Source: Actinomadura madurae (GTDB lineage: Bacteria > Actinomycetota > Actinomycetes > Streptosporangiales > Streptosporangiaceae). Taken from it: 43,776 nucleotides of DNA. Location: positions 1-43,776 of the forward strand of contig NZ_FOVH01000034.1 in NCBI RefSeq assembly GCF_900115095.1. Reading direction: 5' to 3'. The notes beneath the pieces were generated by a model that saw only the letters and a list, made by a program, of their open reading frames with translations, searched no databases and was not told the origin of the DNA. Shown here piece by piece: positions 14,428 through 21,492 of this stretch. Each line of letters opens with the position of its first letter. The first letter of the stretch is position 1. A program made the position numbers and the translations under genes.

Positions 14428-16407
14428 GTGTCGTTCCCACCTTCAGTAGGCCGCTACCGAATCGATCGCGTCCTGGGTTCGGGTGCGTTCGCCTCTGTGT
14501 GGCTGGGCCACGATGACGCCCTGGAGTCCCAGGTCGCCATAAAGGTCCTGAACGAGAGCCTGATCGACGATCTCGACGTGCGCAACCGTTTCCTGGAGGA
14601 GGCCCGGATCCTGCGCCGCGCCGACTCCGAGCGGCTGGTCCGCGTCCACGACATCGGCGAGCTGCCCGACGGGCGCCCCTACTTCGTGATGTCCTACGCG
14701 GACCGCGGCACGCTCGGCGACCGCATGCGCGAACGGCCACTTCCGGTCAACGAGGCCATCGCGCTCGCCGAGCAGATCGCCTACGGCGTCGAGGTGATCA
14801 ACACCCTCGGCGTGATCCACCGGGACCTCAAGCCCTCCAACGTGCTGTTCCAGTCGACGCCCGACGGCGGCGAGAAGCTCCTCATCGCCGACCTCGGCCT
14901 CGCCAAGGCGCTCGCGCACGCGTCCGGGGCCTTCACCCTCCCGGTCGGCACGCCCGGATACATGTCGCCGGAGCAGGCGCGGTTCGGCGGCGGGCTGGAC
15001 GTCCGCGCCGACGTGTACGGGCTCGGCGCGCTGACGTACCACATGGTCACCGGGCGTCCCCCGGGCCCGGCGCCGGTGAAGAAGGCGCCGAGCGAGATGC
15101 GCGAGGGGCTGTCCCCGGCGTTCGACCAGGTAGTCCTGCGGGCGCTGGAGGTCGAGCGGGAGAAGCGGTGGCCGACCGCCGAGGCGTTCGCCGAGGCGCT
15201 GTCCACCCTGCGTCCGACGTCCGCGCCGTCCCCCGCAGCGCCGTCCCCCGCAGCGCAGGGCCCGGCCGCGCCGGCGCCGGTGCCCGCGTACACGCCGCAG
15301 ATCGACGCGGACGCGACCGTCCAGGACTTCTACCGCGACGGCGGCGGGACCCAGCCGCCGAGGCCCGCGCCGCAGCCGGGCCCCGGCCCGGGCGTCCCGC
15401 CGGCCACGCGGTTCGACCCTCCCGGCGAGGACGACGTCCACACCTCCGAGATGCGCGTCCCGCCGAGGCCGCAGGACGGCGAGGCCACGATCGTGGACGG
15501 CCCGAGCGGGCGCGCCACGCCGTTCGGCCAGGCGGAGCAGCCCACCGCCCCCGACAACGACAATGACCGGACGATGGCGTACCAGGCCCAGCCGCAGCCG
15601 CCGGTGTCGGGCGACGACAAGACCTCCGTGTTCCCGACCCAGCCGCCTCCGCAGAACGGCGCCCCGCAGGGTGTCCCTATGCAGCAGCCGATGGGTCAGG
15701 GCGGCGGCCGGCCCTACGGCCCGCCGCCCACCGGCTTCCAGCCGCCGCCTCCCGGCCCCGCCCAGGGCGGCGGCCGGCAGGGCGGCGGAGCGCCGAAGAA
15801 GTTCGTCACACCGCTGATCATCACGGTCGTCGTGCTGGTGGTCGCGCTGATCGGCGGGCTGACCCTCGGCATGCTGTTCTCCGGCGACGACGGCAAGAAG
15901 GAAGAGAAGAAGAAGACGCCCGCGATCCCGAAGGACTTCGTGGCCGTCTCCGACGCCGCGGGGAAGATCAAGACGGCGGTGCCGAAGGTCTGGCCGAAGC
16001 AGAACCAGGAGCAGACGTGGACCCCGTCCACCGTCAACCTGAACGACGCCCAGCCGCGGCCCGTCCTGCGCGCGACACCGAACAAGGCCGCGTTCCTGGG
16101 CGACGGCAAGGGCCCCGGCGTCTTCATCGGCGTGACCACGGACGTGCGCCCCAACCAGCTGCCCCCGCCGAGCGCCGCCCAGCACCCCCAGTGCACGAAG
16201 GCCGCCCCGGAGAACTACACCACCCCCGACGGCGCCCTCAGCGGAACGATCACCCGCTTCACCGCCTGCAAGACCGGCACCACCTCGGTCACCGAGGTCG
16301 GCCTCAAGGACAAGTCCGGCAAGTTCGGCCTGTGGATCCGCGTCAAGGAAACCGACGACCGAGACGCCACCAAGGACATCCTGGACAACCTCAAGGCAAG
16401 CCTGTAA
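14428..16407 (+). CDS. Membrane-anchored Ser/Thr protein kinase (PknB family)
   Basis: A 659-residue Hanks-type kinase starting at GTG 14428; the extra 20 codons upstream are out of character. The kinase domain spans about residues 8-275: Gly-rich GSGAFASVW (17-25), Lys39, catalytic HRDLKPSN (Asp133, Asn138) and metal-binding DLG in place of DFG (Asp155), then GTPGYMSPEQ. A long Pro/Gly/Gln-rich linker (about 280-455) contains several acidic-Thr patches (DADATVQDF, DGEATIVDG, GDDKTSVFP) like those that bind FHA domains when phosphorylated. One transmembrane helix (about 460-485) leads to an extracellular domain with two cysteines and no PASTA repeats. The sensor ligand is unknown. It is divergent from an ECF sigma factor, a likely functional partner. 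Confidence 0.95.
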   Translation: MSFPPSVGRYRIDRVLGSGAFASVWLGHDDALESQVAIKVLNESLIDDLDVRNRFLEEARILRRADSERLVRVHDIGELPDGRPYFVMSYADRGTLGDRMRERPLPVNEAIALAEQIAYGVEVINTLGVIHRDLKPSNVLFQSTPDGGEKLLIADLGLAKALAHASGAFTLPVGTPGYMSPEQARFGGGLDVRADVYGLGALTYHMVTGRPPGPAPVKKAPSEMREGLSPAFDQVVLRALEVEREKRWPTAEAFAEALSTLRPTSAPSPAAPSPAAQGPAAPAPVPAYTPQIDADATVQDFYRDGGGTQPPRPAPQPGPGPGVPPATRFDPPGEDDVHTSEMRVPPRPQDGEATIVDGPSGRATPFGQAEQPTAPDNDNDRTMAYQAQPQPPVSGDDKTSVFPTQPPPQNGAPQGVPMQQPMGQGGGRPYGPPPTGFQPPPPGPAQGGGRQGGGAPKKFVTPLIITVVVLVVALIGGLTLGMLFSGDDGKKEEKKKTPAIPKDFVAVSDAAGKIKTAVPKVWPKQNQEQTWTPSTVNLNDAQPRPVLRATPNKAAFLGDGKGPGVFIGVTTDVRPNQLPPPSAAQHPQCTKAAPENYTTPDGALSGTITRFTACKTGTTSVTEVGLKDKSGKFGLWIRVKETDDRDATKDILDNLKASL

Positions 16408-16409
16408 CT

Positions 16410-16443
16410 CCCAGGGGGGCGACCCCCTGGAACCCCCGTTGCG
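16410..16443 (+). terminator. Hairpin terminator, one arm of a long inverted repeat pair
   Basis: CCAGGGGG-GCGA-CCCCCTGG (16411-16430) is a perfect 8-bp hairpin with a GNRA-like loop just after the kinase stop. The 34 bp from 16410 to 16443 are repeated exactly in inverted orientation at 16975-17008. Confidence 0.7.
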
Positions 16444-16974
16444 GGCGACCGCCGGGCGCCAGAGCGACCTCCGGCCACCCGACCCGCGAGTCACGGGCTG
16501 AGCCCCGCGCCAAAGCTCAGCACCACTCCAAGCACCCAAAGGCCGTGCACCACCCAAGAGCGCTCTCACACGAGCCCGTTGCCCACGCCCCGACCCAAAC
16601 CCGCCCCACGGCCACTTAGGAACCTGCCCACCCGTGAGCGTGACGGTCCCAGCGGGCCGTGCACTCCCGACCACCCGAGCCTGCGGCCGCCTGGGACAGG
16701 TATCACCCCTGAGCGTGACGGTGTCGAAGGGGCGAGAACCTGCGGACGCGACGGCCCGGCAGCGGCCAGGGTGTGCAACATCCAAGAGCGCTTTCTGGAT
16801 GTGAACGATCCGCGCGCTCTTGGGTTCGAAGCTCAGCCGGGGTCACGGGCAGGCGCGTGGAGCGAGTGCAGCGAGCGGAGGGCGCATGCCCGTCGAGCCG
16901 GGCGACCGCAGCGACACGTCGCGAACCCGCACGGTCACAGCACACCCGCACCGTGGCGTGAGGATCGACCGGCT
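16444..16974. other. Non-coding stretch between inverted repeats
   Basis: No credible gene. It contains a 10-bp inverted repeat, CCAAGAGCGC (16782-16791) and GCGCTCTTGG (16814-16823), a third ccaagagcgct near 16553, and tgagcgtgacggt twice (about 16634 and 16709). This repeat-rich texture is unlike the other intergenic gaps. Confidence 0.5.
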
Positions 16975-17008
16975 CGCAACGGGGGTTCCAGGGGGTCGCC
17001 CCCCTGGG
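16975..17008 (-). repeat. Inverted copy of the 34-bp terminator repeat
   Basis: Exact reverse complement of 16410-16443, again containing the 8-bp G/C hairpin. It is not directly downstream of any gene, so it is either a mobile terminator-like repeat or the far end of a small repeat-bounded segment. Confidence 0.8.
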
Positions 17009-17046
17009 CCAACACCTCCCCCCTGGGCCAACACCTCCCCCTGGGT
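17001..17046. repeat. Short tandem repeat of about 19 bp
   Basis: The unit ccccctgggccaacacctc is present twice in direct succession, with a third partial unit (cccctggg). It overlaps the end of the inverted terminator repeat and leads into the padR promoter region. Confidence 0.7.
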
Positions 17047-17050
17047 AGAC

Positions 17051-17075
17051 AACGACATGTTAGCGATATATCGTT
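17051..17075. promoter_or_regulatory. Palindromic operator upstream of padR
   Basis: A perfect 10-bp palindrome CGATATATCG (17064-17073) sits inside an outer inverted pair AACGA (17051-17055) and TCGTT (17071-17075). AT-rich TATATCG-type palindromes are typical PadR sites in actinobacteria. It is about 37 nt before the start codon, suggesting autoregulation. Confidence 0.6.
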
Positions 17076-17111
17076 GATGCGTCGCAACCGATCGATGTTA
17101 AGGAGACTGCG

Positions 17112-17690
17112 ATGCATGAGCACATGATGAGTGGGCGCCGCGGCGGGGTTCGCGGGCCCAAGGAGCGTGGGCGGCGCGGGGATCCGTTCGGAGGCTGGGG
17201 CCCCGGTGGGCCCGGTCATCGCGGGCGCGGTGGGCGCGGGCGGCGGACCCGGCGCGGGAACGTCCGGGCGGCCCTGCTGGCCCTGCTCGCCGAGCGGGCC
17301 ATGCACGGCTACGAGATGATCCAGGAGTTGGACGCGCGCACCGGTGGTGTCTGGCGGCCGAGCCCGGGGTCTGTCTACCCGACCCTGCAGATGCTGGAGG
17401 ACGAGGGCCTCGTCAGCAGCGAGGAAGAGGGCGGCAAGCGGCTGTTCTCCCTCACCGATGCGGGTCGTGAGGAGGCGTCGGCGCAGACCACCGCCCCCTG
17501 GGACGAGGTCACCGAGGCCGCCGGCGAGAACGTCCTGCGGGGACGTGAGGCGATCGGGCAGCTGATGGTCGCTCTCCAGCAGGTGATGGCCGTCGGCAGC
17601 GAGGCACAGAAGGCGCGGGCGCTGGAGGTCGTCAACGACTCCCGCCGCCGCCTGTACGGGATCCTCGCCGACGATCCCGAGGCGGAGTGA
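17112..17690 (+). CDS. PadR family transcriptional regulator
   Basis: A 192-residue PadR-type repressor. The N-terminal 45 residues are a Gly/Arg-rich extension (GGWGPGGPGHRGRGGRGRR). The winged helix follows: VRAALLALLAERAMHGYEMIQELDARTGGVWRPSPGSVYPTLQMLEDEGLVSSEE-GGKRLFSLTDAG, where HGYE and PSPGSVYPTL are family signatures. A C-terminal helical dimerisation region with VALQQVMAVGS completes it. The ATG at 17112 has AAGGAG 6 nt upstream. PadR proteins usually control efflux pumps or respond to phenolics or drugs, but no transporter is adjacent. A palindrome upstream suggests it represses itself. The next gene is convergent. Confidence 0.93.
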   Translation: MHEHMMSGRRGGVRGPKERGRRGDPFGGWGPGGPGHRGRGGRGRRTRRGNVRAALLALLAERAMHGYEMIQELDARTGGVWRPSPGSVYPTLQMLEDEGLVSSEEEGGKRLFSLTDAGREEASAQTTAPWDEVTEAAGENVLRGREAIGQLMVALQQVMAVGSEAQKARALEVVNDSRRRLYGILADDPEAE

Positions 17691-17700
17691 AGCGGCGGTC

Positions 17701-18729
17701 TCACCTTCCGTTCGGGAAGGGGGCCTGCTTGGCGAGCTGGTCGGCCATGTAGAGCTGCTTCCACACGTAGAGGGCCATGTCCGAGCGCTTGATGTTCTGG
17801 TCGACGGGGACGTCCACCGTGGCGCGCACCAGGTACGCGGCGCCCGGCGGGATGTACTTGTCGCCGCCCTCGCCCGGGATGAGCGCGCCGCCGGAAAGGC
17901 GCCGGACGACCTGGCTCCTGGTCGGCGGCGTGCACATGGCCTCGGGGACGCCGGCCTGCGGCATGCAGCGTCCGCGCGCGTTCGGGGCGACGAGGTCGCC
18001 CTTGACGAACACGTCGCCGGGGAAGTCGAGGAGGACCTTCTGGTCCGACGGGTTGCTGAGGATGTACTCGATGTAGGGGAACGACGTCCCGGACGGCGGG
18101 GTGGACTGGAACGTCGTCACGACGCCCTCGCTGACCCCGGACGTCACGGTCGCGATCCGGTACTCGGAGCCGTCGGCCGTGCCGATGGTGATCGGCGGTC
18201 CCGCGGGGGGCAGCTCGCCGCCGGCGCCGGCCGGCTGCCCGCCGGCGGCCGCGGCGTCCGATCCCGAGTCGCCGCCGGAGCCGGGGGTCAGCACGAGCCC
18301 GGCCGTGACCAGGCCGGCCAGGGCGAGCACGCCCGCCGCGACGAGACCGCCGCGGCGCCCCGCGCGCCGGCGCGCCTGGCGCTGCCGCTCGCGCTCCCGC
18401 GACCCCAGACGCACCTGGACGCCGCTGGTCTCGTGAACCCCCATCGGTCCCGTCGTGGAGTTGCGTTCTCCTCGTTCGGGCCGGGCGTCCCTCACGGTGG
18501 CCCTCGGGTCGTGCTCGGGCGGTGACTGCGGAGGCGTCCCCCAGACGCGCGGCGGCGTCTGCGGGGCCGGCGCCCCGTGGACGATCGGGCGCTGCGGGGC
18601 GTCCGGCGGGATCGGGGCGCCCGGCGGGCGTACGGGGGTCCCCTCCCGCGGCGTCGCCTTCGGTATGCCCTGGGAAGGCGTGTGCCTGATCTCGCCTGGA
18701 CGGCGCGGAAGTCCCGCCTGGGTGTCCAC
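17701..18729 (-). CDS. Membrane-anchored protein with Pro-rich cytoplasmic N-terminus
   Basis: A 342-residue protein with no family I can name. Residues 1-95 are Pro/Arg-rich and probably disordered. A basic stretch (RERERQRQARRRAGRRGG) precedes a single transmembrane helix (LVAAGVLALAGLVTAGLVL, about 129-147). A Gly/Ala linker leads to an extracellular domain with beta-strand character (ITIGTADGSEYRIATVTSGV, YIEYILSNPSDQKVLLDFPGDVFVKGD). It contains RCMPQAGVPEAMC, whose two cysteines probably form a disulfide. The external domain resembles an immunoglobulin-like or DUF4352-like sandwich, which is a guess. It is convergent with padR. Confidence 0.75.
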   Translation of the reverse strand: MDTQAGLPRRPGEIRHTPSQGIPKATPREGTPVRPPGAPIPPDAPQRPIVHGAPAPQTPPRVWGTPPQSPPEHDPRATVRDARPERGERNSTTGPMGVHETSGVQVRLGSRERERQRQARRRAGRRGGLVAAGVLALAGLVTAGLVLTPGSGGDSGSDAAAAGGQPAGAGGELPPAGPPITIGTADGSEYRIATVTSGVSEGVVTTFQSTPPSGTSFPYIEYILSNPSDQKVLLDFPGDVFVKGDLVAPNARGRCMPQAGVPEAMCTPPTRSQVVRRLSGGALIPGEGGDKYIPPGAAYLVRATVDVPVDQNIKRSDMALYVWKQLYMADQLAKQAPFPNGR

Positions 18730-18938
18730 CGTCTAGCCTCCCCATGTCGTCAGTGTGGCTTCCCCGTCACACCACACTTACCGCAATTCACCATATTTTG
18801 GCTCAATTAGACCCGTGGTCCACCGCCGCCCCCAGAGTCGCGCGAGATGCGACAAGTGCGATCACGACTCTTGTCACTCGGCCAACAATCCAGGCGGGGC
18901 CGCGCGGCCGAGTCAGGCCGTGCGGTAAGGCCCGCCCT

Positions 18939-19772
18939 TCAGGAGAGGGAGCCGGCGAGCGTCTCCAGGAGCTCGACCATCCCCGCCGGGCCGTCGGTCA
19001 CCACGTCCGCCCGCTCGGCGAGCGCGGTCACCTCGGCCGAGCCGCTGCAGACCAGGACGCCGGGGACGCCCTCCGCGCGCAGCGCGTCGACGGCGTCGAA
19101 GGCGGCCAGGTCTCCCAGGTCGTCGCCCGCGAACAGCACGGCGGACGGGCGGGCGCCCCGCGCGCCGGTGAACTCGTCGACGAACGAGCGCAGCGCCTTG
19201 CCCTTGTCCATGCCGTGCGGGCGCAGTTCGAGGACGAGCCGTCCGGGCTCCACGGTGAGCCCGGTGCGTTCGGCGAGCGCGGCGATGATGCCGCGCAGCC
19301 GTTCGAGCGCGACCTCCGGTTCGGCGCACCGCCGGGTGTGCACGGCGAGCGCCTGCCCCTTGTCCTCGACGAACGTCTCCGGCGGGGCGCCCGCCGCGGC
19401 GAGGACGCCGGGCAGCTTGGCGCGGGCCTCGGCGACGCCCGGGGGCGGCTCGGGCTCGGTCAGCACGCCGGACTCCCACCGTTCGAGCCCATACTGCCCG
19501 AGGACCACGAGCCCGTCGATGCCCTCGAACCCGCCGTACTCGACGGCCACCGCGGCGGGACGTCCGGTGACGATCACCAGCGAGCCGACCAGCGGGGCCA
19601 GCCGGGCCAGGGCCGGGGCGGCGCCCGGATGGGCCCTGGCGGACGCCGGATCGGCCACGATCGGCGCCAGCGTGCCGTCGAAGTCGAAGCCGAGCACGGC
19701 CCCGGCCGGATTCTTACCGATCGCGTCAAGGCCGTCCGCGCCGGCGGCCGTCACAGAGCGGGGAGAGTTCAC
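18939..19772 (-). CDS. otsB: Trehalose-6-phosphate phosphatase
   Basis: A 277-residue HAD-superfamily phosphatase of the OtsB type, removing phosphate from trehalose 6-phosphate. Motif I is GFDFDGTLAPIV (nucleophile Asp30 and Asp32), motif II IVTGRP, motif III Lys in RPHGMDKGKALRSF, and motif IV FAGDDLGDLAAFDAV. The C-terminus ends in the short helix VELLETLAGSL, usual length for the family. Starts at a GTG. Upstream by 19 nt on the same strand is the DUF3263 gene, so the two probably form an operon. OtsA lies about 6 kb away on the other strand, so the pathway genes are not co-transcribed. Confidence 0.93.
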   Translation of the reverse strand: MNSPRSVTAAGADGLDAIGKNPAGAVLGFDFDGTLAPIVADPASARAHPGAAPALARLAPLVGSLVIVTGRPAAVAVEYGGFEGIDGLVVLGQYGLERWESGVLTEPEPPPGVAEARAKLPGVLAAAGAPPETFVEDKGQALAVHTRRCAEPEVALERLRGIIAALAERTGLTVEPGRLVLELRPHGMDKGKALRSFVDEFTGARGARPSAVLFAGDDLGDLAAFDAVDALRAEGVPGVLVCSGSAEVTALAERADVVTDGPAGMVELLETLAGSLS

Positions 19773-19791
19773 GTGACCAGTGTCGGTCAGA

Positions 19792-20187
19792 TCAGGGCCG
19801 GATTCCGAGTCGGCGCGCGGCGCGGCTCCGCTGCCGCTGTGTCCGCATCCGGCGGAGGCGCTTGACGAGCATGGGGTCGCACTCGAGCGCCTCGGGTCGG
19901 TCGATCAGGATGTTGAGGAGCTGGTAGTACCGCGTCGCCGACATGTCGAACTTCTCGCGGATGGCCTGCTCCTTGGCTCCGGCGTACTTCCACCACTGCC
20001 GCTCGAAGGCGAGGATCTGGCGGTCGCGCTCGGACAGCCGGCCGGCACTGAAGGCGGCGTCGTCCGCACCGCCCTCGTCGTCGCCGATGCCGGGTCCGGC
20101 CGGGGGTCTCGGGGGTGCGTGGTCCGTGGATCCGTCCCGCGGGGGGACGTCACCAGGGGGGCCACCGGGGGCGTTCGCCGCTCGCAT
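19792..20187 (-). CDS. DUF3263 domain protein
   Basis: A 131-residue protein of the DUF3263 family, which I know mainly from actinobacteria and which has no settled function. The N-terminal 45 residues are Pro/Gly/Asp-rich and probably disordered. The conserved part is LSERDRQILAFERQWWKYAGAKEQAIREKFDMSATRYYQLLN, which looks like a helix-turn-helix (KEQAIREKFDMSATRYYQLLN), followed by LIDRPEALECDPMLVKRLRRMR and a very basic tail. A DNA-binding role is therefore likely. The ATG at 20187 has GAGGGGA upstream. It precedes otsB by 19 nt. Confidence 0.9.
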   Translation of the reverse strand: MRAANAPGGPPGDVPPRDGSTDHAPPRPPAGPGIGDDEGGADDAAFSAGRLSERDRQILAFERQWWKYAGAKEQAIREKFDMSATRYYQLLNILIDRPEALECDPMLVKRLRRMRTQRQRSRAARRLGIRP

Positions 20188-20370
20188 CAGGTCCCCTCTG
20201 TGGTTACTGATCCCGGGTCGTCCGGGTTCGGGCGGGTGCCATGCTACGCGTCCGGGCCGACAAGTACCGGCGTTCGCCGGGAACCGGAACCGGTGGTTCA
20301 GTGCATCACATCCCTGCTCACCTGGGGCTCTTTCGCGTCGTGTGTCTCGTGGGGAAGGAGCGTCCCGGCG

Positions 20371-20388
20371 GTGCACAATAATGTGCAC
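20371..20388. promoter_or_regulatory. GTGCACA-N4-TGTGCAC palindrome
   Basis: A perfect 7-bp inverted repeat with the AT spacer ATAA, about 73 nt before the MarR-type gene start. It is the only strong palindrome in this gap and a good candidate for that regulator's own operator. Confidence 0.6.
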
Positions 20389-20460
20389 ACTACATGCGTT
20401 AGAGTGGGGGGTCCGCGGCGTCCGGCGCCCGGCACGGCGACCACGGAACGGAGACCTGAC

Positions 20461-21078
20461 ATGGCGACGGAGACCCCCGCCACGGGACGGCCCGCCGAGC
20501 CGGACGCGCCGCGCGACGGGAACCCTCCCGACCCCGACCTCTCCGACATCGCCACCGCGCTGTTCCGGCTCCGCCGCGTCTGGGCCAAGCCCGACCTCGT
20601 CAAGCGGATCCGCGCGCAGACCTCCGCCTGCGCCGACGGGCGCCCGCTGCAGCTGTCGAACCTCATGGTGGTGAACGCCGTCGCCGCGCTCGGCGCCGGC
20701 GCCCACGCGGACGCCGAGCAGGCGGGCGAGCCGCCCGCCGAGATCACCGTCGGCGCCGTCGCGGAACGGCTGGAGATCGACCCGTCCACCGCGAGCCGGC
20801 TCGTCGGGCACGCCATCGACGCCGGCCTGGTGTCGCGGCGCCCCTCCCCCGTGGACGCGCGCCGCGCCAACCTCGGGCTGACCGAGGCCGGGCGGCGCGT
20901 CAAGCAGGTCTCCGACCGGTTCCGCCGCGCCTACCTCGACGAGCTCATGGCGGGCTGGCCGGCGCGGGACCGGGCGGAGTTCGCGCGGCTGCTCACCCGC
21001 TTCGCCGACGCGGCCGTCCGGGCACCGATGTACCCGGACGGCGTCGACCGGATCTTCCAGGAGGCGGGCGCCGAGTAG
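20461..21078 (+). CDS. MarR family transcriptional regulator
   Basis: A 205-residue winged-helix regulator of the MarR type. The first 25 residues are Pro/Asp-rich and disordered. The DNA-binding part is ITVGAVAERLEIDPSTASRLVGHAIDAGLVSRRPSPVDARRANLGLTEAGRRV, with the recognition helix DPSTASRLVGHAI and a DARR-type wing. The C-terminal helices (VSDRFRRAYLDELMAGWPARDRAEFARLLTRFADAAV) would form the dimer interface. ATG at 20461 with GGAG upstream. The palindrome at 20371-20388 may be its operator. Target genes are not evident: the next gene is convergent and the upstream one is divergent. Confidence 0.9.
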   Translation: MATETPATGRPAEPDAPRDGNPPDPDLSDIATALFRLRRVWAKPDLVKRIRAQTSACADGRPLQLSNLMVVNAVAALGAGAHADAEQAGEPPAEITVGAVAERLEIDPSTASRLVGHAIDAGLVSRRPSPVDARRANLGLTEAGRRVKQVSDRFRRAYLDELMAGWPARDRAEFARLLTRFADAAVRAPMYPDGVDRIFQEAGAE

Positions 21079-21086
21079 GCGCCGCG

Positions 21087-21383
21087 TCAGTCCCCGTTCC
21101 GCAGCGCCGACATGCGCATCAGGTACTCGTCCTCGTCGATCTCGCCGCGGGCGAACCGCTCGGCGAGCACCGACCGCGCCTTGGCCATCGGGTCCGCCGC
21201 CGCGGCGGCGGCCGTGGCGGTCGTGTTCATCCTGCGGCGGATGAAGTAGAACGCGGTCCCCAGCACGGCCAGCCAGAACAGGCCGAACGTGATCGGGAAG
21301 ACCGGCCAGAACGCCGGGGCGTCCCCGTCGTGCCAACCGCCCGGACCCATCTCCGTCACCTGCGTCGCCAACATCGTCAACAT
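21087..21383 (-). CDS. SHOCT domain membrane protein
   Basis: A 98-residue protein with one transmembrane helix (FWPVFPITFGLFWLAVLGTAFYFI) and a C-terminal SHOCT domain (DPMAKARSVLAERFARGEIDEDEYLMRMSALR). SHOCT is a short helical hairpin found at the ends of many small membrane proteins, probably an oligomerisation element. The N-terminus is external and short. An alternative ATG lies three codons in. The 3' end is only 8 nt from the stop of the convergent MarR gene. Confidence 0.87.
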   Translation of the reverse strand: MLTMLATQVTEMGPGGWHDGDAPAFWPVFPITFGLFWLAVLGTAFYFIRRRMNTTATAAAAAADPMAKARSVLAERFARGEIDEDEYLMRMSALRNGD

Positions 21384-21492
21384 GGTTCATCGACCCTTCC
21401 TGTGTTCGGATACGTCGATGCTCGGCGACGGGTACGGGACCCCGCATCGTCTGCCCGGAGGCACCCGCGCTACGCCCGCCGGAGTACCGCGG

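Noticed and set aside
14443..16785. A 780-codon minus-strand frame opposite the kinase
   Set aside because: Antisense shadow caused by strong GC3 bias; composition is Arg/Gly/Leu-rich without motifs.
16410..17046. CRISPR array
   Set aside because: The repeats are inverted or immediately tandem, few in number and without regular unique spacers.
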